The notes under the pieces were generated by a model. It searched no databases. It worked only from the letters and a program-made list of their open reading frames with translations, and was not told the DNA's origin. Positions 43,577 through 51,090 of a stretch of DNA of 64,000 nt are shown here, piece by piece (the stretch's first letter is position 1; every line of letters starts with the position of its first letter). Origin of the DNA: JAUVRX01 sp049664225 (GTDB lineage: Bacteria > Acidobacteriota > Thermoanaerobaculia > Multivoradales > JAHEKO01); the NCBI GenBank assembly GCA_049664225.1, contig JBATEX010000111.1, positions 1 through 64,000 of the forward strand, read 5' to 3'. Made by a program: the position numbers and the translations under genes.

Positions 43577-44571
43577 AGCGCGAGGCCCCGTCGAAAAAAC
43601 CATCTGTTGACCGCCGATCCCTTGGCCGTGCACCGGCTGCGGATGGCTTTGCGACGACGCAGGATCTCCTGCCGGTGCCGCCACAACCAGCTGTAGGCTG
43701 CCAGGGAACTCCGCTCCTTGACCAGGACAAAGACAAAGGCGGCCATGTCGCGCAGGAGAGCCGGGACCCCAGTGAGCAGGAGATTGACGCCATTCTGGTG
43801 GTAGAGCCTCAGAAGGTAGCGGTTCTTCAGGGAGTGCATGTTGACGTGAGGAGGCATCTGACGGCGTCTGCCGGGTAGGTTGTGCCGCCGATGCTCGCAT
43901 AGGGCAGCAGGCTCGTAGAGGACCTCCCAACCCCGTTCCTGGAACCGGAAGCAGAGCTCTGCATCTTCCCGGAAGGAATGGAACTCGGAGAGGAAGATCT
44001 CGCCGTCGACGGCGACATCGTCGAGGGCCTGGCGCCGAAAGAGCGAAGCGGCTCCTGTGGCCCCGAACACCCTGTCGGCTCGCGTCCAGCGGCCGTTGAG
44101 CGGCTCACCTGACCCACGGTCGAAGTGACGCCAGGTAGGGGACAGGACCATGCCACAGGCATCGAGTACTCCTGCCTCGCCTCCGTCGCGCGGCCGGATC
44201 AATCTTCCGGTGACTGCCGCCACCTTGAGCTCGGGATGTTTCGCCGCTCGATCGAGAAGATGCGACAAATAGTCGGGATCCGGTCGAGCATCGGAGTTCA
44301 GGGTCAGCACTAGGGGAGCCTCGGTCTGGGAGATGGCTTCGTTCATTCCACCGGCAAAGCCGACATTTTCATCCAGGACCCGATGTACCAGGTGGAGCTT
44401 TGGTGGCATGTGCCGCCTGACGGCGGCGACGCTATCGTCAGTGCTGGCGCAATCGACGACGACGAGCTCCAATGGACGGTATTGCAAGGCGCCGACTGAT
44501 TCGAGGCAGCCGCGCACGTCGTCTGCCGAATTGTGCGTCACGATGCAGACAGCTACCTTGCCAGCTTCCAC
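43573..44571 (-). CDS. Family 2 glycosyltransferase (rhamnosyltransferase-like)
   Basis: 332 residues. GT-A features: VCIVTHNSADDVRGCLESV, VVDCASTDDS, GFAGGMNEAI, LTLNSDARPDPD (DxD region), FRRQAL and FHSFREDAELCFRFQERGW with the catalytic acid. The WbbL pattern again fits dTDP-rhamnose use. Three base pairs after the preceding gene's stop and overlapping the next by 4 bp. Confidence 0.92.
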   Translation of the reverse strand: MEAGKVAVCIVTHNSADDVRGCLESVGALQYRPLELVVVDCASTDDSVAAVRRHMPPKLHLVHRVLDENVGFAGGMNEAISQTEAPLVLTLNSDARPDPDYLSHLLDRAAKHPELKVAAVTGRLIRPRDGGEAGVLDACGMVLSPTWRHFDRGSGEPLNGRWTRADRVFGATGAASLFRRQALDDVAVDGEIFLSEFHSFREDAELCFRFQERGWEVLYEPAALCEHRRHNLPGRRRQMPPHVNMHSLKNRYLLRLYHQNGVNLLLTGVPALLRDMAAFVFVLVKERSSLAAYSWLWRHRQEILRRRKAIRSRCTAKGSAVNRWFFRRGLAL

Positions 44572-44574
44572 GTT

Positions 44575-45546
44575 TCAACTCCTTGGCTCTGGCGCTCGCC
44601 GGCCGTCGACGATCTCGCGACGAATGGCCAGTGGCAGGCGCCATCCGGTCAGGGCTCCGAGCAGGAGTCCAACCAGGCCGCGCGCCGCATCCCGCCGGGA
44701 GGAGGCGCGACTCGGCGTGCGCACTGCGAGCCATGGTATCCGAGCGGCTGCGGCAGCCGCTGTCAGTAGCCTGGCGAGAATCGCCGTGACCATCGAGTGG
44801 TGTTTGCGAAGGTAGCGCTCCAGGTTTCGGTAGTAGATCCAAAGAAAGCGACCGTAGCCCAGCTTGGGCACTGTCGCTCCCAGGCTGTGCTCGAAGGCTG
44901 CAGCGGGCCAGTAGATCACCTGGTGACCGGCACGGTTGAGTCGCCGCGCCAGGTCGACGTCTTCGAACCAGGCCGGGAAGAAGGCTTCGTCGAAGCCTCC
45001 AATCTCTTCGAGGACGCTACGTTTCAGGACGAGAGCTGCTGCCGCGGGTTGCTCCACGGCCGTTCCAGCAGGCGGCTCTACCTTCGGTCCTCGACCGGCC
45101 GGAATCATCAGCGACTGCAGCAGGAGGGTGGACAAGTTTGGGATTGGGCGAAGCTGCCAACAATGCTGGGTGCTGCCGTCCGCCGAGACGAGTCTGGGCG
45201 CAAGACCTGCGGCATCTGGATGAAGCTCCAGACCCTCGAGCAGACTTTCGAGAGCTCCCTGGGCTGGCCGAGCATCGGAGTTCAGCACCAGGATCGCTGG
45301 CGCATCAACGAGCTCGAGAGCGGCATTGACGGCACCGCCGAAGCCGAGGTTCTCTTTCGGCTTGAAGACCCGGTTGTCGGAGATCTTTCCCTGTGCGGCT
45401 CTGGAGTTGTCAACCACGAGGAGCTCGAATCGCGGGTCGTCGGGCCAGCTCTCCACCAGCGCCAGGAGCTCGTCGTCACCATTCCAATGGACCACGACTC
45501 CGGACAGAAGCGGTCGGGAGGAGCCGTCCTGAAGAGGTGGAACCAC
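44575..45546 (-). CDS. Family 2 glycosyltransferase
   Basis: 323 residues from the GTG at 45546, which has GGGAGAG about 9 nt upstream and starts 4 bp after the previous stop; a TTG at 45612 is an alternative. GT-A features: GVVVHWNGDDELL, LVVDNSRAA, LGFGGAVNAAL, LVLNSDARPAQG, and FFPAWFEDVDLARRL (catalytic Asp). C-terminal hydrophobic helices (about 240-285) suggest membrane contact. Middle gene of the glycan operon. Confidence 0.9.
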   Translation of the reverse strand: MVPPLQDGSSRPLLSGVVVHWNGDDELLALVESWPDDPRFELLVVDNSRAAQGKISDNRVFKPKENLGFGGAVNAALELVDAPAILVLNSDARPAQGALESLLEGLELHPDAAGLAPRLVSADGSTQHCWQLRPIPNLSTLLLQSLMIPAGRGPKVEPPAGTAVEQPAAAALVLKRSVLEEIGGFDEAFFPAWFEDVDLARRLNRAGHQVIYWPAAAFEHSLGATVPKLGYGRFLWIYYRNLERYLRKHHSMVTAILARLLTAAAAAARIPWLAVRTPSRASSRRDAARGLVGLLLGALTGWRLPLAIRREIVDGRRAPEPRS

Positions 45547-45550
45547 GCTT

Positions 45551-46489
45551 CTAGCTCTCCCTCGCCACTTGGCTCTCGTTGTTTCGAACCGTCGGATCAC
45601 CGCGGTGGGCAAAGGACCTCAGTTTTCTGCCGGCTCGGACCCAACCACTCATGATACCGAGGGACTTCTGGGAGTCCATGCTCAGAACTGCCCTGCCGAG
45701 ATCGAGGAGGTCACGTCCCAGAAGTATGGGAAGGCTGGACCAGAAGTCTCGACCCCGGGCTCGTGCCAAAACGAGGTATCGATTCCCGTAGATCAGGCTG
45801 TAGCGGTGCAGAGGTCGACTCTCGGTGGTGGCAGCCCCGGCGTGGAGGGCTCGTGCTGCCGGGACGGACAGGGCGCTGAAGCCGGCCGCTCGGAGACGGC
45901 AGGCCAGATCCACGTCTTCGTAGTACGACTCCAGCCCCACATCGAAGACCTCTGAGTCCGAGCTGGCTACGCAATCCAGTGCAGAACGTCGATAGATGGC
46001 AGCCGTTGCCGAGACGCCAAAGATCTCCTCGGCTGGCTCGCTGGAAGCCGGTGGTAGGTCACCGAGCCCGATCTGGACGGCCTGCCAGCTCCGGTTGAAC
46101 TCCAACCCTCGGCCGTCCATCCATCCTGGAGACGCCATCTGGATATTGACTCCCTGGGCGGCCGCGGCTCGTGGAGCTGCGGCAAGCGCGGCTATCAGTC
46201 GACTGGCCCAAGCGGGCTCGACGATCGCGTCGTCATTGAGTATCGCTATGAACTCTGATTCGCACTTGGCGATACCTAGATTGCAGGCCATGCAGAATCC
46301 GACTTCCGCCTGTGTGTTCAGAATCTCGAGGCCCGGTATCGGCTCGAGTGTGAGTGCAACGGAAGCAGGGTGGACCAGGACGACCTCGCCGCGCACCCCC
46401 TCAGAGGCGGCCGCCGACTCGAGACAGTCGCTCAAATACCGGCTGGTCCCCAGGGAAGGGACGACGAAGCTCACCTCAGGATTCAGCAA
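45551..46489 (-). CDS. Family 2 glycosyltransferase
   Basis: 312 residues. GT-A features: VSFVVPSLGTSRYLSDCLES, VGFCMACNLGI, IAILNDDAIVEPAW (N-D-D at the DxD position), and GLESYYEDVDLACRLRAAGF with the catalytic Asp pair (about 195). The start is uncertain: a TTG at 46489 overlaps the ABC ATPase gene by 14 bp, and a GTG at 46474 starts one base after its stop. Part of the same operon. Confidence 0.88.
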   Translation of the reverse strand: MLNPEVSFVVPSLGTSRYLSDCLESAAASEGVRGEVVLVHPASVALTLEPIPGLEILNTQAEVGFCMACNLGIAKCESEFIAILNDDAIVEPAWASRLIAALAAAPRAAAAQGVNIQMASPGWMDGRGLEFNRSWQAVQIGLGDLPPASSEPAEEIFGVSATAAIYRRSALDCVASSDSEVFDVGLESYYEDVDLACRLRAAGFSALSVPAARALHAGAATTESRPLHRYSLIYGNRYLVLARARGRDFWSSLPILLGRDLLDLGRAVLSMDSQKSLGIMSGWVRAGRKLRSFAHRGDPTVRNNESQVARES

Positions 46490-47270
46490 AGCCTTCCGAG
46501 TAGCGCTGCAGGACTTCGTCTGTCGGTCCTGCCGCTTTCAGGAGTCCACGCTCGATCCAAATGGTGCGGTGACAATGCCCGGCGATGGCACCCAACTGGT
46601 GCGACACGAGGAGGATCGCTGTTCCTCGCAAACGGAAGTCATCAATTCTCTCCAGGCACTTTTCCTGAAAACCGACGTCGCCGACCGCGAGGAGCTCGTC
46701 AATGAGCAGAATGTCCGGCCGGAACATGGTTGCAACGGCGAAACCGAGCCGAGCCACCATGCCACTAGAGTAGTTGCGAATCGGCAGATCGATGAACTCC
46801 GCCAGCTCGGAGAAGGCGATGACGTCTGCGACGTGCTTCTGAACGACACGACTCGAGTACCCGAAGAGAGAAGCGTTCAGGTAGACGTTTTCCCTGCCGG
46901 TAAGGTCGAAGTGAAAACCGGCCCCCAGCTCCAAGAGAGGAGCGACCTGTCCCCGGACCACGACTCGTCCTCCCGTCGGCGTCAAGACCCTCGAGATGAC
47001 CTTCAGAAGGGTGCTCTTACCTGCGCCGTTGCGGCCCACGACTCCGACGAACTCTCCCGGTTGGACCACCAGGTCCATGCTGCGCAGTGCCCACAGCTCG
47101 CGATGCTCCAGCTTGCCCGAGATGCGCTTCAGGACGTATTCCTTGAAGCTGACGATTCTCTCGCTGGGCATCGAGAAGCGCACTTCGATTCCGGTCAGCT
47201 CGATCGCTGGAGCCACGTCTCGATGAGCGGCGATCGAGGCCTGTGGCGCTGTGTCAGCTGCGGTAGTCAA
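46476..47270 (-). CDS. Polysaccharide ABC exporter, ATP-binding subunit (Wzt/TagH-like)
   Basis: 264 residues. Walker A GRNGAGKST (about 80-88), LELGAGFHFDLTGRENVYLN, the signature YSSGMVARLGFAVAT and Walker B DILLIDELLAVGD are those of the O-antigen/teichoic-acid exporters. At this length it lacks the extra C-terminal carbohydrate-binding domain present in Wzt of O8/O9a type, so glycan recognition must lie elsewhere. The start is a TTG that overlaps the permease by 17 bp, or a later GTG at 47216. Confidence 0.93.
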   Translation of the reverse strand: MTTAADTAPQASIAAHRDVAPAIELTGIEVRFSMPSERIVSFKEYVLKRISGKLEHRELWALRSMDLVVQPGEFVGVVGRNGAGKSTLLKVISRVLTPTGGRVVVRGQVAPLLELGAGFHFDLTGRENVYLNASLFGYSSRVVQKHVADVIAFSELAEFIDLPIRNYSSGMVARLGFAVATMFRPDILLIDELLAVGDVGFQEKCLERIDDFRLRGTAILLVSHQLGAIAGHCHRTIWIERGLLKAAGPTDEVLQRYSEGFAES

Positions 47271-48123
47271 AGACGCTCCTTCGCGTGGTGAAGACCCACC
47301 AGCCTGCGGCCAGGGCAGCGAGACTGAATCCCAGGGCAGCCAACCAGTTCTCGAGCGGAGCTACCCGGCCCAGGATGACCGGTTCGCGAACTATCGACAG
47401 CAGATGGAGTAGGGGGTTGAGGAGGAGGTACTTTTGGAAATTCTCGGGGACAATCTCCAAGGGATAGATAATCGGTGTGGCGTAGAACCAGCCGGTGAGA
47501 AGCACCTGGTAGGTCAATTTGACGTCGTGAAAGAAGGCGCCCAGAGTGGCCACCAGAAGGCCCACGCCCAGAGCGAACACACCGGCAAGAAGCATCCCGA
47601 ACGGAACTGTCAGTAGCGACCAGGACAGCGGCTGCCGGAGTACGATCATGATGGCGATCAGCGGGACCAGTGCGATGGCCCAATTCACCAGGTAGGTGAT
47701 GACTGTGGCAACGGCGAAGGCACTGCGGGGAACATAGATCCGGCTGGCGAGTCCCAGGCTGGCAACGGTTTCCTCGACGATCTGCATGGTCGAGCGATTG
47801 AAGAAATCGTAGAGCAGCAGCCCCGGCAAAATGTAGAGAGGAAAGGGATAGCCGCCTTCGGGAATAGCGAAACGAAAGACCTTTGAGAAGACGACCGTCA
47901 GGATCGTCATCAGCATCAGCGGCTCGAGGAGCGTCCAAAGGACCCCCAGGATGGACCTCTTGTAGCGTAGCTTGATGTTTCGTCGGCTCCACTGGATGAC
48001 GAGATGCCAGAAGCGCAGAAGCTCCTGGAGCTCCTCGACGGCAGGATGAGGTCTTCGGGAGGAGTCGTAGACCTGCTGGCGGAGCGCCGGCTGATTGGGG
48101 GCTGGTGTGGAAGGTATGGACAT
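47254..48123 (-). CDS. Polysaccharide ABC exporter, permease subunit (Wzm/TagG-like)
   Basis: 289 residues from the ATG at 48123 with GGAAG 8 nt upstream; the longer frame is ignored. Six hydrophobic helices and the family block WSRRNIKLRYKRSILGVLW near the start, YATPIIYPLEIVP and NPLLHLLSIVREPVI near the end, match ABC2-type glycan exporters. With the ATPase it should move a completed lipid-linked polysaccharide across the inner membrane. First gene of a seven-gene operon ending at 40830. Confidence 0.93.
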   Translation of the reverse strand: MSIPSTPAPNQPALRQQVYDSSRRPHPAVEELQELLRFWHLVIQWSRRNIKLRYKRSILGVLWTLLEPLMLMTILTVVFSKVFRFAIPEGGYPFPLYILPGLLLYDFFNRSTMQIVEETVASLGLASRIYVPRSAFAVATVITYLVNWAIALVPLIAIMIVLRQPLSWSLLTVPFGMLLAGVFALGVGLLVATLGAFFHDVKLTYQVLLTGWFYATPIIYPLEIVPENFQKYLLLNPLLHLLSIVREPVILGRVAPLENWLAALGFSLAALAAGWWVFTTRRSVFDYRS

Positions 48124-48211
48124 CAACCGGCTTCCGGTCACGGAGAAGGGGCCACGCGTGGCGCACCCGAAACAGCGATTCGAGGTCAGGACTACCCAGA
48201 GTTCCTCGATG

Positions 48212-48457
48212 CTAGTCCTGCTCAGGGACTTCGGGCTCGCTATCCTCGCCCTCGGGGGTGACCTCGGAGTCGCTCCAGTCCTGGTCGTCGCCGGCCTCGA
48301 AACCCTCTTCGAATACCACGGGATCACTCTCGGAGGAGTCGCTGGCTTCAGCCGCCGGAGCCTGTTCTGTCTCTCCTCTTGGCGCCGAGCCACCACAGGC
48401 CGCGAGGATGGACCCAAGCAGGGTAGCAGCGAGTATCGTTCGTAGGGGCCATCTCAT
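48212..48457 (-). CDS. Small lipoprotein with EGFEAGDDQDWS motif
   Basis: 81 residues. Signal peptide with lipobox ILAAC (Cys21), a Ser/Glu/Asp-rich linker, the motif EGFEAGDDQDWS at 51-62 and an acidic tail. GAGG lies 6 nt before the ATG. The motif resembles DGFDSGGLGSWS in the anti-sigma factor at 38284-38937. It is 88 bp upstream of the permease gene on the same strand and may share its transcript. Function unknown. Confidence 0.75.
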   Translation of the reverse strand: MRWPLRTILAATLLGSILAACGGSAPRGETEQAPAAEASDSSESDPVVFEEGFEAGDDQDWSDSEVTPEGEDSEPEVPEQD

Positions 48458-48821
48458 GATGCCTCGATCCTATACCACTGCCGGCCCGATTGGCCGTGAG
48501 AATTGTGACCTCTCCCAAGAAGGGTCCAGCCAGTGACAGCTCTCCCGAACGACCGCTGCCCTGGGGTGGGTTCTATCGACGCTGGAGATGTGATCTCGAC
48601 CGGCCACGGGCGAGCTTGTGGTATCATTTGCACTCGTGTTTTTCACGCCTTCCATCGCAACAGTTGCGTGCCCGGTCCTCGCACTTGGGCCCCTCCCTAC
48701 AGCGTGACTGTTCAGTGCTAGCCCGCTTCGATGCTGCGGTACCCACGTGAGTTCCGCCTCGCTCGCTTTCATCGTCGTGGTTCCAGAACCGAACTGATGT
48801 CTATCGGAAAGGAGTCTAGAG
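48458..48821. other. 364-bp region upstream of infC
   Basis: Between a minus-strand lipoprotein gene and infC. It holds the 14-mer TGACTGTTCAGTGC (48705-48718, also found upstream of fhs) and the infC ribosome site AAAGGAG at 48808-48814. No tRNA, no credible small gene and no clear promoter were found. Confidence 0.6.
48705..48718 (+). promoter_or_regulatory. Shared 14-mer upstream of infC
   Basis: TGACTGTTCAGTGC contains the inverted repeat ACTG-TT-CAGT. The same 14 bases occur at 50910-50923 upstream of fhs, with related sequence continuing for about 16 bp (GCTTCGATGC versus GTTTCGGTGC). Could be a regulator site; chance is not excluded. Confidence 0.3.
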
Positions 48822-49409
48822 ATTAGTAAGGACATGCAGCCCCGCGTGAATCGCCAGATTCGGAAGAGCCCGGTAAGGCTCATCGACGTCGATGGCGCCC
48901 AGTTGGGAGTCGTGCCCCTGGAGGAAGCCCGCCAGAGAGCCGAAGAAAGTGGCCTGGACCTGGTCGAGGTCGGTGCCAGTGCCAACCCACCGGTAGTTCG
49001 GATTCTCGATTGGGGCAAGCTCAAGTACGAAAAAGAGAAGAAGGCTCGTGAAGCCAGGAAGAAGACTCACGTCATCGAAGTCAAGGAAGTCAAATATCGA
49101 CCGAGCATCGACGAGCACGATTACGAGATCAAGACGAAGCGTGCCCGCCGGTTTCTCGAGACCGGAAAGAAGGTCAAGGTGACGATCTTCTTCCGCTATC
49201 GTCAGCTGCGCAGGCCGGAATTGGGTGTGCAGATCCTGGACAAAGTGACCAAGGCGTTGGCCGACGTTGGAACTGTCGAGTCCAGATCCCGGCTCGATGG
49301 ACGTCGAATGGTCATGGTCTTGGCTCCGCTATCGACCGAGGTCCAGAAGAAACAGCAAGACACGGCTTCCAAAGAGAGTGATAAGCCGTCACCTGCCACA
49401 GCTACCTGA
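48822..49409 (+). CDS. infC: Translation initiation factor IF-3
   Basis: 195 residues if read from the ATT at 48822. IF-3 binds the 30S subunit and checks initiator tRNA and start codons. Both domains are complete: RVNRQIRKSPVRLIDVDG, GLDLVEVGASANPPVVRILDWGKLKYEKEKK, then VKYRPSIDEHDYEIKTKRARRFLETGKKVKVTIFFRYRQ. The ribosome site AAAGGAG stands 7 nt before ATT but 19 nt before the in-frame ATG at 48834, so ATT is the better start, as in E. coli, where IF-3 represses its own AUU start. A short hydrophilic C-terminal extension is present. thrS, rpmI and rplT, the usual neighbours, are absent here. Confidence 0.95.
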   Translation: MSKDMQPRVNRQIRKSPVRLIDVDGAQLGVVPLEEARQRAEESGLDLVEVGASANPPVVRILDWGKLKYEKEKKAREARKKTHVIEVKEVKYRPSIDEHDYEIKTKRARRFLETGKKVKVTIFFRYRQLRRPELGVQILDKVTKALADVGTVESRSRLDGRRMVMVLAPLSTEVQKKQQDTASKESDKPSPATAT

Positions 49410-49424
49410 TTCTCTCGAGTCCCC

Positions 49425-50753
49425 TCAGGAGGTCTCTGTCTCCGCAACCCCTCTGACCGCCCGCTCGATAGCTCCCGGCTCCAGCTCCTCCAGCTCGTAA
49501 CGGACATTGGCGACCGGTTTATTGGCCTTGAGGATTCTCCCGAGATCGATAGGTGTGCCCTCCACGACCACGTCTGCGTCGACGGCGTTGATGGTGGCCT
49601 CCAACTCGCGGATCTGGTCTTCACCGTAGCCCATCGCAGGAAGGACCTTCCGCGAGTTCGGATAGGCTTCGTAGGTGTCCTTTATAGAGCCGACGGCATA
49701 GGGGACGGGGTCGACAATCTCGACGGCGCCTGAGTTCTGGGCTGCAAACCAACCCGCTCCGTAGCTCATGCCGCCATGGGTCAGGGTTGGACCGTCTTCG
49801 ACGACCAGCGCCCGCTTGCCCCGAATCAGTTCCGGTTCGTCTACCACGATCGCCGAGCGACACTGCACCACGGTCGCTCGAGGATTGAAGGCCTCGCAAT
49901 TGTCGAGCACGGTCTTCAAGTCTTCGGGCTTTGCCGTCTGCACCTTGTTGACGATCAGCATGTCGGCCAGCAAGAAATTGGTTAGGCCAGGGTAGTAGCT
50001 CAGCTCGTGACCCGGCCGATGGGGGTCCAACAGGGTGATGTAGAGGTCGGGCCTGTAGAAGGGAGTGTCGTTGTTTCCGCCATCCCAGAGAATGAGGTCG
50101 GCTTCTTTCTCGGCCTCCCTCAAGATCTTCTCGTAGTCGATTCCGGCGTAGACCACGAAACCGTTGTCGATGTGTGGCTCATACTCCTCGCGCTCTTCGA
50201 TCGTGCAGTCGTGCCGGTCGAGGTCCTCGTAGTTGGCGAAGCGTTGGCAAATCTGCTTCGAGAGGTCGCCGTAGGGCATCGGATGGCGGACGGAGACGAC
50301 TCTCTTGCCGAGTTGCCGGAGGAGCCGTGAGATGTAGCGGCTAGTCTGCGATTTGCCGACTCCAGTGCGCACAGCAGTGATCGCAATGACCGGCTTGGTG
50401 GACGGTAGCATCGTCTTGGTCGCAGAGCAGACGCCGAAGTGGGCGCCCCAACCGACCACACGACTCGCTTTGTCCATGACGTAGTCGAAGGGTACGTCGG
50501 AGTAAGAGAACCAGACTTCGTCTACCGCCTGCTCACGAACGATCGATTCCAGATCTTCCTCGGGATGGATGGGCACCCCCTCCGGATAGAGCTCGCCAGC
50601 CAGGGCCGACGGGTAGGTACGGCCCTCGATATCGGGAATCTGTGTGGCCGTAAAAGCCACGACTTCGTAGTCAGGGTTGTCGCGAAACAGACAGTTGAAA
50701 TTGTGGAAGTCCCGACCCGCTGCTCCCATGATCACAGCCCTGGTAGGTGCCAT
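49425..50753 (-). CDS. Cyclic 2,3-diphosphoglycerate synthase-like GTPase/ATPase
   Basis: 442 residues; ATG with AGGAGG 8 nt upstream. An N-terminal Rossmann-like part (VIMGAAGRDFHNFNCLFRDNP) is followed by a P-loop AVRTGVGKSQTS (127-138) and nucleotide-site motifs such as WDGGNNDTPFY and MLIVNKVQTA. This is the layout of the archaeal cyclic 2,3-diphosphoglycerate synthetase family, whose bacterial members have no established reaction that I know of. It is convergent with infC (15-bp gap) and divergent from fhs. Confidence 0.88.
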   Translation of the reverse strand: MAPTRAVIMGAAGRDFHNFNCLFRDNPDYEVVAFTATQIPDIEGRTYPSALAGELYPEGVPIHPEEDLESIVREQAVDEVWFSYSDVPFDYVMDKASRVVGWGAHFGVCSATKTMLPSTKPVIAITAVRTGVGKSQTSRYISRLLRQLGKRVVSVRHPMPYGDLSKQICQRFANYEDLDRHDCTIEEREEYEPHIDNGFVVYAGIDYEKILREAEKEADLILWDGGNNDTPFYRPDLYITLLDPHRPGHELSYYPGLTNFLLADMLIVNKVQTAKPEDLKTVLDNCEAFNPRATVVQCRSAIVVDEPELIRGKRALVVEDGPTLTHGGMSYGAGWFAAQNSGAVEIVDPVPYAVGSIKDTYEAYPNSRKVLPAMGYGEDQIRELEATINAVDADVVVEGTPIDLGRILKANKPVANVRYELEELEPGAIERAVRGVAETETS

Positions 50754-51090
50754 CGATAGTTCCTCCTGGAGTCTGAGTGAAAGGTGCCCGAAGCAGACCT
50801 GCGCTGGCGAGACTACCCCTAATCGGATCGCTGATCAAACCCTACCTGTCCGGGCGGGAGACGGGCCCGCCTGAGAAGCCGTGGCGGGAGTCGACCGTAA
50901 CTGAAACAATGACTGTTCAGTGCCGAGCAGGTTTCGGTGCGAGAGCTGTCGGGATCGATTCGGCATCGGGCCCGGGAGCGAGCGGTGGGTAGCGTCGAGA
51001 GCTTCGAGACGCTGTTGATTCTGAGATAATCGGCGGGCGCTGTAGGTCCTGCCGTACTTCCCCGCTTCCAGAAACAAGGAGACCAATCAC
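50754..51090. other. 337-bp intergenic region between divergent genes
   Basis: Contains a short hairpin (GGCGGG 50853-50858 with CCCGCC 50866-50871) without a T-run, the 14-mer TGACTGTTCAGTGC at 50910-50923, and the AAGGAG ribosome site of fhs. No gene or known riboswitch was recognised. Confidence 0.55.
50910..50923 (+). promoter_or_regulatory. Shared 14-mer upstream of fhs
   Basis: Second copy of TGACTGTTCAGTGC (see 48705-48718), 168 bp before the fhs ATG. Confidence 0.3.

Noticed and set aside
43577..43930. Upstream extension of the DUF1972 glycosyltransferase
   Set aside because: Overlaps the previous glycosyltransferase antisense-like in composition; the ATGA overlap at 43573-43576 gives the natural start.
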